Source: Lunularia cruciata
Lineage: Eukaryota; Streptophyta; Marchantiopsida; Lunulariales; Lunulariaceae
Assembly: GCA_948567375.1 (NCBI GenBank)
Contig: OX419762.1
Span: 4,532,001 to 4,596,000 of the forward strand
DNA length: 64,000 bases
Reading direction: 5' to 3'
Below are positions 36,612 through 45,390 of this stretch, piece after piece. The notes beneath the pieces are model-generated. The model saw only the letters and a list, made by a program, of their open reading frames with translations, had not been told where the DNA came from and did not search any database. A program made the position numbers and the translations under genes. The first letter of the stretch is position 1, and each line of letters opens with the position of its first letter.

Positions 36612-37580
36612 CCGGGTCCTCCACCCATGTGTAATGTGTTGATAGGTTTTGTAAAGGTCAAGGTTGAGACCAAGTTGTTGCAATCAAAGAGTCAAAGCAC
36701 TCAACCAATTGTATGGCTTCCTCCAATGATATGGCTTTTGCATAATCACTTCCAATTTAGTTCATGACTTCAAGCCTCTCACAAATTGATCCAAAGCTTC
36801 ACCATCCAATATAGATAGAATTAGCATGATAATATTTTGGAATTACATGATAAGTTTCTTACTAAACCAATTTGTTTCAACTCTACCAACTTATCTTGTG
36901 TGGCTTGTATGGCATTTATTGCTTGGAGTTGCCCAATTATTGCACTCTTGAATTCTTCTCATGTCAAGATTGGTGCAACAAACTGCGGTTCTGCTTGCTC
37001 TACTTAGAATTATCACCATAGTTTTGCCACTCCATCTAATAGCTTGAAGTTAAGAGAATTTTTTTCCATTCATATTGAAGATTTGTAGCCTCAAAATAAA
37101 GTGCATAGTCAAATACAAAATTCTCCACTACACTCAGGAGATTCTTGCCTTCAAGTACCTTGGGTTTTGGAAATTAGATTTGTCCTTCTCCTTCTTGAAA
37201 TGGTGCTCTCTCTACATGCTCTTGTCATTGATGGTCTCATTCTTCCTACAAAAAAGTATGGTGCTCAATTTGTTGTTGCATAGCAAAGATAACTTTGGGC
37301 ATTGCCGCCATGGCTACTACTCTATCCAACTAACTACAATTTATCTAAATAAACATGGAGATATAGCACGTCCACCATTCTCCATAAGTTATAATCAGAA
37401 GTACCAAGGGTTCATCAAACAAGGTGATTGTATTCAAAAAATTCTACCCAAAGCATGAAGTAATGAATTGCATGAAATGATGTGTGGATAGTACATTGAC
37501 ACAAAAATCCCAATGGTTTGGCAAAAATAGATTTGGTGGTCCATAGATTACATCCATCTCATTCTTGCTCTAATACCAAA
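36612..37580 (-). pseudogene. Gypsy-A gag and leader, continuation right of element B
   Basis: The sequence aligns by eye with the gag of Gypsy-C at about 34430-36150. Landmarks are GGTCCTCCACC, the AAGGTCAAGGTTGAGACCAAG block and the ...TTGCCACTCCATC... block. It runs to a Met-tRNA-type primer site (about 37569-37580) next to the 5' LTR. It is the missing right side of Gypsy-A. Broken. Confidence 0.7.
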
Positions 37581-38075
37581 GTTAAAAGACTAAGACCAAG
37601 GAGATAAATAAAAGAATAGAATACTAGAGTGTGGATCAAATTGGGACACTTGAATGAGTGAAACTTTGAATGCCTAGCATGAGCTTAGGTTTTGGTATTT
37701 ATAAGGAGCAAACAAGGCTCTTGAGAAGCTTCTCAACTTTCTCAAGCTGCCTTCTTGGAGTGCAAGCCAAGTTAAACGAGAAGCTTCTCACTTAACTTCT
37801 TCTAGAAATTATCTACTTGGCATACAAGCTAAGCTAGTTCAAAATTTCCCAAGAAGTTTCCTTCTAGAAGCTACCTACTTGGGGTGCAAGCTAAGCTATC
37901 CAAGAAACTCCCAAGAAGTTTCTTCCTAGAAGTTACCACTTGGCATGCACGTTACACTATAATTGGAATGTACCAAGTAGCTTCTTAGATACTTCTAGAA
38001 TAATCTAGGCTAATATGGTCTATTTGCTCCTTCATTAGCCTTGACTAACTCATCAATCAACTCCATATTGTTACA
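37581..38075 (-). repeat. 5' LTR of Gypsy-A
   Basis: This family LTR (AAAAGACTAAGACCAAGG ... CATATTGTTACA) has the same AGCTTCT-rich middle. It ends at 38075 exactly where LINE copy ii resumes with CTATC. Confidence 0.8.
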
Positions 38076-40520
38076 CTATCTCTTCCTTATGCTCACTACA
38101 TCCTATGACATGAGAGGGAGTACCATTAGAGGTCTTAGATTATCAACTTGAGCAGCTTTTATGTCTTAATAGGTTTCTTTTTGCACAAGTGTTGTGCATT
38201 GCTCCTTGTCTCTCCTTAGGAGGATTGTCAAGGATGGTATATGAGCATCTTAGATATTGCTTCTAGATAGATGATCCTTCTAGTGGACTTATCAAGTTGT
38301 TTCAAGTGGTTGTAACATTAGCAATGGGAGATATTCCTATGTCAATTAATTAAGTGTTAAGAGCTAGTCAACTTCTTGTGATAGAGAAGGGCATAAAGGG
38401 CATTAGACAGATTGTTATTGGAGAGATGTTTTTATGTTTGGTTAGCTGCACCATTGTCCTTGAGCATCTATCTCACTTTCAAGAGTACCTCAGTCCACAT
38501 CAATGTAGAGTAACTACACTTGGAGGTTCAAAGACTATTTCCCTAAGCATCAAGGCACTCCTTAATATCCATCTAAGGTAATTTGTCTTATAGGTGGATG
38601 TTGAGAATGCTTATAATAAAGTCTCTTGGGCATCCCTCTTTAGAGAGCTTAGAGAGACTGGTGGATCCTTGGAAAGTCTCATTCCCTTTGTGCAATTGTT
38701 CTATAGTGCTCCTACTTCCTTTTACTACCAGCATGGGTGGTCATAGGAAGGAGTCACTGTCTTGGAATCAATTGTTGGTACACGACAATGAGATCCTTTA
38801 GGAGGGCCTTTGTTTGTCATGTCTCACTTTAGAGCTCTCTTATCTACTACTTGGGCCATGTTAGGTTGTAAATTTCCCTCCTTAGCAGATGATACACAAT
38901 TTGTAGGCCTTGTAGATCAGATTAGGCAAGCCTTTGATCACTTGATTGCCAAGCTACGTCTTGTAGGGTTGAGAGTCAAGGTGTCAAAGTGCAAAGCATG
39001 GTCCCCTTCAAGTATCCCTTCCCACCTTGAACTTCATGAGGGATCTGTCACATCTTTAGATGGACTACATATTCTTGGAGGGCCAATAGGATCCAAGGAT
39101 TTGGTCACATACTTCTTAGATGTTGCCCTTGCAGAGGATATTCTCCATTAGGATGACCTTCCTTGACTAGGAGATCCGCATGTGGCTTTTGGTATACTCT
39201 CTTCTAGTATTGCCTATCCATCAACTTACCTTCTTTGCATGGTTCTCCCCTTCCTTGACTTTCCTATCATGTCTAAGAGCTTTTGATAGGAGGATCATGG
39301 GAGTCTTTGGTGATATCATCGGACCAAGGACATTTGAGTGTGTGACGGGGGATGGGCACATACATAGGCATCTCTATTGATCTCATGTGGAAGGATAGGC
39401 TTATTACCTATAGAGGAGATGTCACTCATAGTATTTTTGAGTAGTTATGCCTTCTTGGCATCCCTACTTTCCTCTTGTTTTGTGGTTGCTGATAGGCTAG
39501 TTTTGGGGACTTATGTGACTGAGGTGGAGGAGGGATCCTTTTCTCTCCATTTTTTATTTTGCCAAACAAAAGATGGTCTATCTCCATGGGCATGTGAGGA
39601 CCTTCCATCCTTTGCTTCACTACCATCAAATTGGACTAGAGGTTTGTAGTCTTCCTTGATGGAGCAATAGTGTCAGCATATGCTACATTCTCTCTTAGTT
39701 GACTTGTCCATTCCTTGGGCCACTAGATTATGTCTTTGCTCTTGTTCCGATAAGGGTGCAAGCTCTTGGATCCTAGCTTGATTGTGCATTAGGGCATTTT
39801 GACTTGCACTAACCACTTTCTCTACAACGATGAGGTTCCACCTAGGTTTGATCCACTCGTTTGCATTTTTGTTACTCACTTGTGAGTGTGGTTCTACATT
39901 AGATGCAATAGTGGTCCATATGACACAATGTCCTTATGGAGGAAAGATGATAGCTACCCATGATGCTATCAAGGATATAGTGTTTGCTATTGCATGAGAG
40001 AGTGGATACCTTGCTTGGAAGGAGCGTTCATATTCTTTGCAGACAACATGTGTCAGAACAGACTTATACTTGGTTTGAGATGATCAGGTGACAATGGCGG
40101 ATATTATGGTTACAAACCCTATGCATGATGCAATTTTGGAGGGAGTGATTATTCATCCTCCTTGATGGGCGGCAAGTGGTGCTGTAACATGCAAGGTCTC
40201 CAAGTATAGGGGTATGCATTGAGGTCACCACTTTCTTCCTCTGGCCTTGGAGTTATATGGAGTGATGCACATGGCTTTTAATATATTTGTCAAGGAGTGC
40301 ACAATAGCTTATCACATTAGTTGTCAGGAATACCTCTCGCACTCTCATACTTTGTAATATACTTTAGATATTGTGTGTCCATTGTTCTACTGAGAGCATT
40401 GGTTGGTGCAATCCACAAGTGAATAATCACTCTAGGTGATGTTTCTTTGAATGCTCTGGTAGTTTGTAGACCTTGCGACTTGCATAGCTCAAATATCATA
40501 GATGTGGTAGGGTCAATTTC
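38076..40520 (+). mobile_element. LINE copy ii, 3' part (RT, finger, endonuclease-like end)
   Basis: It continues the protein cut at 14348. 38076-38580 has RT N-terminal blocks (PLEVLDYQLEQ, GGLSRMVYEHL-type). About 38595-38670 has motif A, VDVENAYNKVSWASLFREL. About 38780-38900 has motif B (DPLGGPLF, preceded by a stop) and motif C, FPSLADDTQFVG, with both Asp retained. 39100-39650 matches the connector of copy i (RAFDRRIMGVFGDIIGPRTF). About 39880-40340 has the CECG/H/C finger (HMTQCPYGGKMIATHDAI) and the endonuclease-like end. Several stops and frame changes make it inactive, yet it preserves motif A, which copy i has lost. Confidence 0.8.
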
Positions 40521-40700
40521 TCGTATTGATATTATTGGGACCTAGCCCCATTCTAACTCTTTTGTCTCCCCTTTGGAGGGATTGATTGATCTTCCCATCC
40601 TTCTTGTGTTCTACGAGGGCTTTTGTCTCCCCCTTGGGAGGGATTGATTGATATTCACATCCTTCTTGTGTTCTATGAGGGCGACTTTTATATATATTTA
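40520..40700 (+). repeat. 3' tail of LINE copy ii with tandem tail units and hairpin
   Basis: The family hairpin occurs at 40536-40550 (TGGGACCTAGCCCCA, written on plus). It is followed by two tandem units of about 62 bp (about 40561-40622 and 40623-40684), each with TTTTGTCTCCC, GGAGGGATTGATTGAT and CATCCTTCTTGTGTTCTA. Copy i has a related unit at 10.03-10.12 kb in the other orientation. Confidence 0.7.
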
Positions 40701-41398
40701 AGTGTAGAAGTAATAGTTTGCTCTATTTTTTGATCAATTATTCCGAAATGACCGATAAACAGGAGATTATCCTTTAAGATATAGGAGATTTCTATTTTAT
40801 CTGCGACAATCAGATATTCCTATTCGAATTGATACATACGGTGGTTTGATTAAAGTCACGAATTTAGTAATTTAGTTTCACATTTGTACTCTACATAAAC
40901 GCTGTTAATTAAGTCAACTTACAAAACCGGAACCTTGTGAAATCACCATCAAGTTCAGAGCTTCTCTCATAAATGAACAGTAAAATTCGATTAGCCGTTA
41001 ATCTGGTAAGATCCGAAGATTCGGTTGTTAGCTGGGATTGGAGTGGTTCCGGAGGAAATCTTTCCGACCACTGGGTTCAAGTCCGAAGTGAGGTACCGTA
41101 GCAAAGGCAGCGTGTCTGCTGGTTCGATTCATTATTCAACGTTATCCACTTGGGATTTTGGAGTCCAAAAAAAGCGGTGATACCGTAACCCTAAACCCCG
41201 GACAAGCGCCTGTATTTTTTAACATTCAGCAACGCTGGGTTGGATTGGAAGCAAAAGGGTCCGAATTCCGAAGGACGATTTGAATGAACGGTGTGTTGAA
41301 TCATGTAGGTTACCCAATTGGTGGGAGGAGCAGTGATTGTTAAATTGGGGATTAGGAAATTTTGTTTCGGAAATCCGGGTGTGAATTGTGCAGGCGCA
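40701..41398 (+). other. Upstream region of the oxidoreductase gene
   Basis: No gene or repeat is recognised between the LINE tail and the oxidoreductase start. The region probably holds the promoter and 5' untranslated leader. Nothing like a clear TATA box at a fixed distance can be supported. Confidence 0.4.
41187..41198 (+). promoter_or_regulatory. Telo-box-like motif (AACCCTAAACCC)
   Basis: AACCCTAAACCC lies about 200 bp ahead of the chosen start codon. Plant telo-boxes (AAACCCTAA) are short promoter or leader elements common in housekeeping and translation-related genes. One short motif could be chance. Confidence 0.4.
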
Positions 41399-43648
41399 AT
41401 GCATAGTTTGGCAGCTGCACAGCAGCAAGTAGTTGTGTCTGTTTCTCGAGCTTCACTCTCATTATTCCGGAGCTCCTCGACCTGTGGGTTGAACTTGGTT
41501 TCCTTTTCACCCGGGAATTTGTTTTCAGTCACAGGATTGAGAATTAGAGAAGTCCAAAACTGTAGAAATTTATGTGCCAAGATTGAACATGGAGGACTGA
41601 GGATAGGAGTTATCAGAAGCATGGCTAGTAAGAAGGATAGAAGGGAGGAGGCGAAGGATGAGCCTGGAACATTTAAACCGGACCTTGCATCGTTGAAGAG
41701 CGGAATTGCCAAAAGATTTCCAGAGGAAGCTTCCAGTTTCAGCTACGAATGGGATTCAGATGATGAAGAAGGTGATGTTCAGATAAAAAGCTTTGCTGGA
41801 CGTAGAAGCCCCAAGGAAATTTCTTACAGTAGTGCTCCATCTAGTTCCAGTTCTACAGGGTACAACAACAGGGAGGGTTATCAGACGAGAAATAGTGGAG
41901 GAAGGAGCTCTACTGGTGGGAGTTTCCAGTCCCGGTACGAGGGTAAGAGGGAGGGTAATCAGATGAGAAATACTGGAGAAAGCAGGTCTACGAGAGGGAG
42001 TTTGGAATCTCGGGACGAGGACAACAGGAGATGGGCACCGAGGTCTAGTGGGAGTAATGCTGGTGATGCAGAGGTTAGAAGCTTTTCTGGAGGCAGAGGG
42101 GACTCGTCTTCTTCTTCAGATCCCAGTTCACGAAACAGGGACGCTTATGAGCGAAGAATGAATGGAGGAAAGCCGGTTGCGGCTGCTGCAAGGGAGCCTG
42201 AGTCGGGGCTTACCAGTGGGCGAGGACAAGCGTCTAGAAGTGGAGGAAATGGTAGAACGGAGAATACTGGAGGTAGAAATGTTAGATCTTCTGCAAATCC
42301 TGGTACCGCTAGGTCTTTTAGGGACGATAAAAATGGTGCATCTGGCTACAAACCTGACTACGATAGAACTGGACGAAGAGAATGGGCCGAAGAGGTGGAG
42401 AAGAAAAAGAAGCCAGTCGTTGAGCCTGTTGACTTTACCACTCCCATGAGTAAGGAACCACACGTTGCTATTCTAGGAGGAGGAATGTCTGGGCTCGTCT
42501 GTGCACTAACACTCGAAGAACTAGGGATAAGATCGACGGTTTTCGATACGGGGAAACATGGGTTGGGGGGCCGGATGGGAACGAGGTCTGTTGTACAACG
42601 AGGAGATCAGACCCTGGAATTTGACCATGCTGCTCAGTTTTTCACAGTTACAGACCCACAGTTTCAGAAGCTTGTGGATCGCTGGATTTCTGAAGGAGCT
42701 GTAAAGGAATGGAAGGGTAGTATTGGGAACCTCCAACCTGGAGGTAAGTTTTCAGAGTTACCCGCTGCAAAAAGATACGTTGGTACAAATGGTATGCGGT
42801 TTCTTGCAGACCATATGGTGTCCCAGGCTCGTAGCATAGATGTGAAGAGACCTTGCTGGATAAGCAGAATGACTGCTCAACATGGGCGGTGGGTTTTATG
42901 TGAGAACAATAAGCCGCAAGGAGAGTTCGATGCTGTGGTTATTGCACATAACGGGAAGTGTGCAAACCGACTGTTGGCGCCTGCGGGAGTGCCTCATATT
43001 GCCCGGCAGATGAAGAGATTGGAGTTGAGCTCAATCTGGGCACTTCTGGCCGCATTTGAAGAGCCTCTTCCTTCGGTGAATTTTGAAGGGGCGTTCGTTG
43101 ATGGAGTGAGTTCCTTGTCATGGATGGGAAATAATTCTGCAAAACTTCAAATTCCTAATAAGAAGTCTCCTCAGTGCTGGACATTCTTCAGCACAGGGGT
43201 TTACGGGAAGAAGAATAAGGTTCCACAAGAAAGTATCCCTCATGCCAAAGCTGAAAAAGTCACAAAAGACATGCTTGTTGGGGTGGAAACTGCTCTTGGT
43301 TTACCAGAAAGCTCCTTGCCTGCTCCCATTTACAGTCGTCTCCAGCTATGGGGAGCAGCTCTGCCGACCAACACACCAGAGATACCCTGTATATTTGATG
43401 CGCAAGGCCGGGTGGGGATATGTGGAGACTGGCTTCTGGGATCAAGTCTGGAAGCAGCGGCTTTGAGTGGCATGGCACTTGCGGAGCATATTGCCAAGTA
43501 CCGTGATGAGGGAAACCAAAACCCACAAGACTTCAACATGGGGTTACAACATTTGTACAATAGAGTTGAAGGACACGATATTGGGCAGTTCCCTGGAACA
43601 GCCGAATCGCCCAAGGAGTCCTCGCAAGAAGCTTTGGCACTTGCTTAA
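41399..43648 (+). CDS. Plastid-type FAD/NAD(P)-binding oxidoreductase, renalase-like (At3g04650 family), intact
   Basis: 749 codons in one exon. The start is the first in-frame ATG (MHSLAAAQQQ); the frame is open further upstream but without ATG. Residues 1-75 are Ser/Arg-rich with few acids, like a chloroplast transit peptide. About 80-345 is Arg/Gly/Ser-rich low complexity (STGGSFQSRYEGKREGNQ, then a related second unit). The Rossmann FAD motif HVAILGGGMSGLVCAL is at about 355-370, followed by FDTGKHGLGGRMGTRS. DHAAQFF, RPCWISRM, AHNGKCANRLL, SSIWALLAAFE and SLSWMGNNSAKL follow, and a C-terminal FAD block GICGDWLLGSSLEAAALSG lies at about 672-690. From memory, the Arabidopsis protein is about 486 residues and closely similar from the FAD motif to HDIGQFPG, so this one is about 260 residues longer at the N-terminal side. 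Renalase relatives are flavin oxidoreductases; the substrate of the plant group is not established. No stops or frameshifts. Confidence 0.93.
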   Translation: MHSLAAAQQQVVVSVSRASLSLFRSSSTCGLNLVSFSPGNLFSVTGLRIREVQNCRNLCAKIEHGGLRIGVIRSMASKKDRREEAKDEPGTFKPDLASLKSGIAKRFPEEASSFSYEWDSDDEEGDVQIKSFAGRRSPKEISYSSAPSSSSSTGYNNREGYQTRNSGGRSSTGGSFQSRYEGKREGNQMRNTGESRSTRGSLESRDEDNRRWAPRSSGSNAGDAEVRSFSGGRGDSSSSSDPSSRNRDAYERRMNGGKPVAAAAREPESGLTSGRGQASRSGGNGRTENTGGRNVRSSANPGTARSFRDDKNGASGYKPDYDRTGRREWAEEVEKKKKPVVEPVDFTTPMSKEPHVAILGGGMSGLVCALTLEELGIRSTVFDTGKHGLGGRMGTRSVVQRGDQTLEFDHAAQFFTVTDPQFQKLVDRWISEGAVKEWKGSIGNLQPGGKFSELPAAKRYVGTNGMRFLADHMVSQARSIDVKRPCWISRMTAQHGRWVLCENNKPQGEFDAVVIAHNGKCANRLLAPAGVPHIARQMKRLELSSIWALLAAFEEPLPSVNFEGAFVDGVSSLSWMGNNSAKLQIPNKKSPQCWTFFSTGVYGKKNKVPQESIPHAKAEKVTKDMLVGVETALGLPESSLPAPIYSRLQLWGAALPTNTPEIPCIFDAQGRVGICGDWLLGSSLEAAALSGMALAEHIAKYRDEGNQNPQDFNMGLQHLYNRVEGHDIGQFPGTAESPKESSQEALALA

Positions 43649-45019
43649 GTTTCAGACCTCGTTTATTTGAACTTTCCGTCAAATTTGCCTCACACTCGCC
43701 AGTAGACTTACTTCCTGATGCAGCCAGTGATACTTGTGGTTTAGCTGTCAAGGTGTAACATTGAGCATCAAGGTTATATGCAGCCAAGGCTTACGACTTC
43801 GGTGTATATTTTAGAGCACCCATCTGCGGGGTTTAAGTGTCCAGACTATCTGCTCCAAGCAACGGAAGTTGGTCTTGCACATTATTTGGATTGGAAAAGT
43901 GGATGTACCCATCCCTGAACTGACCTCATATTTCTAGTAGATTGAGATTGTACTGAGCCTGTCATGTCAATCTTGTAGTTTCGCCTGTCTATGGCGTCAG
44001 GACTGCAGTACATTGATAGAGAACTCTCATCAACGGGAGTGGTAGGAGACTCGATCCTGAGCACTATTCGATAAATCAACTTGCCTGTGTTTACACACAG
44101 GATTTCGTACTTTACTTTTGTTTCCAGGTGTTCCTGTAATTGCTTTCTCCTCTATTTCATAGTCAAGGATTCGATGTAAGGTCTGTACAGGAAGACTATC
44201 CAACCCCAACCCTGACAGTTCTGAGGGCACTGATAATGTTTTGACAAACGGTACATGCTTAAGGTATATGGTATGAAGTTTTAATTGGCTTTGTGCTACT
44301 ACTGGAGTTCTTTGAAAATGTTGCTCCTGTAAAATTCTGTGAGCAAGATTCAACAGAATCTTGGATCATAGGATCAGGACCCAGGATCACCCTCTATAAC
44401 GTTCCCCACAACAAAGTGATTCTCTGGATATGCCATGAAATCTCGCTTACATCTAACTCTGACATACTATTCATGGAATATGCAGTTCAACCTTTTATCA
44501 AGCTCTACGTATATGGTGCCCATATATCCCTCGAAGGCGCAGTGAACTTTAGTCTCATATAAACTGCACAGCTGAAAACATTACTTCTAGGTCGAATATA
44601 TGTAAACATGAGTGCTATTGAAACACAGGAACTGAGCACAAGTCCCAGCATGGAGGAAGCGACACAAACTCATGAACGGATCACTCCAATATGTTCTTGG
44701 CTTCTGACGATGTAAAATGTCCTGTAGGTCCTTTGCACGGATCAAGGGGTAGACGGTAAAGGCGAGAATTTCTCATAAATATCTTGCCTATGACTGAAGC
44801 TGGGTCAGAAATGGCAATCGATCTCCATTCAACAAAACACTTTAAAATTATCCAAGGGTGCTACGTTTCACAAACTCTATCGGAATTCTTTGGTCGACTT
44901 ATTTCTATTCATAACAAGAGATTCTAGCCAGCTAATTTTTGAGAGACTAGAACGCATGGAGCTAACGAAACCATTGCTCGAAAGGGAGAGGTATCGCATT
45001 CCATTCAGATTACCCAATA
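43649..45019. other. Downstream flank of the oxidoreductase gene
   Basis: This presumably starts with the 3' untranslated region of the oxidoreductase. I see no convincing second gene, RNA gene or repeat. Short open frames on both strands lack protein-like features. Confidence 0.5.
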
Positions 45020-45390
45020 TGAGAAACACTAGATAAAGAGAAGACAGAGAGAGTTCAATGAATGATTTTCGCAGAATAGAATAATGTAGAGAATACTCTC
45101 GTGCTGTAAAGTCGAAGGTAAAACCTCCAGAAACCAACAGCTGCAAAACACAGGACGACTATTCATGTTGAATAGTCACCGCAGAATAAAATAATGTAGA
45201 GAATACTCTCGTGCTGTAAAGTCGAAGGTAAAACCTCCAGAAGCCAATAGCTGCAAAACACAGGACGACTATTCATGTTGAATAGTCACCACTGACTAGG
45301 ATTAAGCGCTAGTTTAGATCTCCTGATCATGCTACTCTAAATCTTGAGGACAGTAAAATAACCAGTTGTTTAAGATGCTATAATCTAACA
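45020..45390 (-). repeat. 3' LTR of Copia-E with a 110-bp tandem duplication
   Basis: On the minus strand the LTR starts TGTTAGATTATAGC at 45390 and ends near 45020. Inside it, 45070-45179 and 45180-45289 are nearly identical direct copies of 110 bp (CGCAGAATA...GAATAGTCAC). The related LTR at 56319-56585 has only one copy, so the duplication arose in this LTR. Confidence 0.85.

Larger units (their letters stand above)
14349..38075 (-). mobile_element. Gypsy-A: Ty3/Gypsy retrotransposon, old, itself invaded (composite 23.7 kb)
   Basis: This is a minus-strand Ty3/Gypsy fossil inserted in LINE copy ii. Its parts are a 3' LTR (14349-14827), pol remnants (about 14900-18700), a short gag/zinc-knuckle stretch to 18987, then element B and its passengers (18988-36611), gag continuing at 36612-37570, a Met-tRNA-type primer site just before 37581, and a 5' LTR (37581-38075). 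The gag sequence runs on across B when compared with its relative Gypsy-C. Its LTRs differ far more from each other than those of Gypsy-C, by eye, which agrees with it being the older host of the nest. Many breaks; not intact. Confidence 0.8.

Noticed and set aside
18980-36620. Exact target-site duplication for element B
   Set aside because: The left flank (TCGGTAT) and the right flank (CCGGG) are similar but not equal, so the insertion point in Gypsy-A is inferred from gag continuity only.
41020-41130. tRNA-like GGTTCAAGTCC and GGTTCGATTC motifs upstream of the gene
   Set aside because: No matching acceptor stem, anticodon arm or T-stem pairing could be found around them.
41318-41398. Oxidoreductase start 27 codons further upstream
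   Set aside because: The codon at 41318 is TTG and there is no ATG in frame before 41399. The ATG at 41399 begins a plausible transit peptide.
41191-41712. 173-codon minus-strand open frame opposite the oxidoreductase
   Set aside because: It lies antisense to the leader and N-terminus of the real gene, has no family signature and starts without support.
44293-44562. 89-codon plus-strand frame downstream of the oxidoreductase
   Set aside because: It has no recognisable motif and no conserved context, so it was treated as chance.
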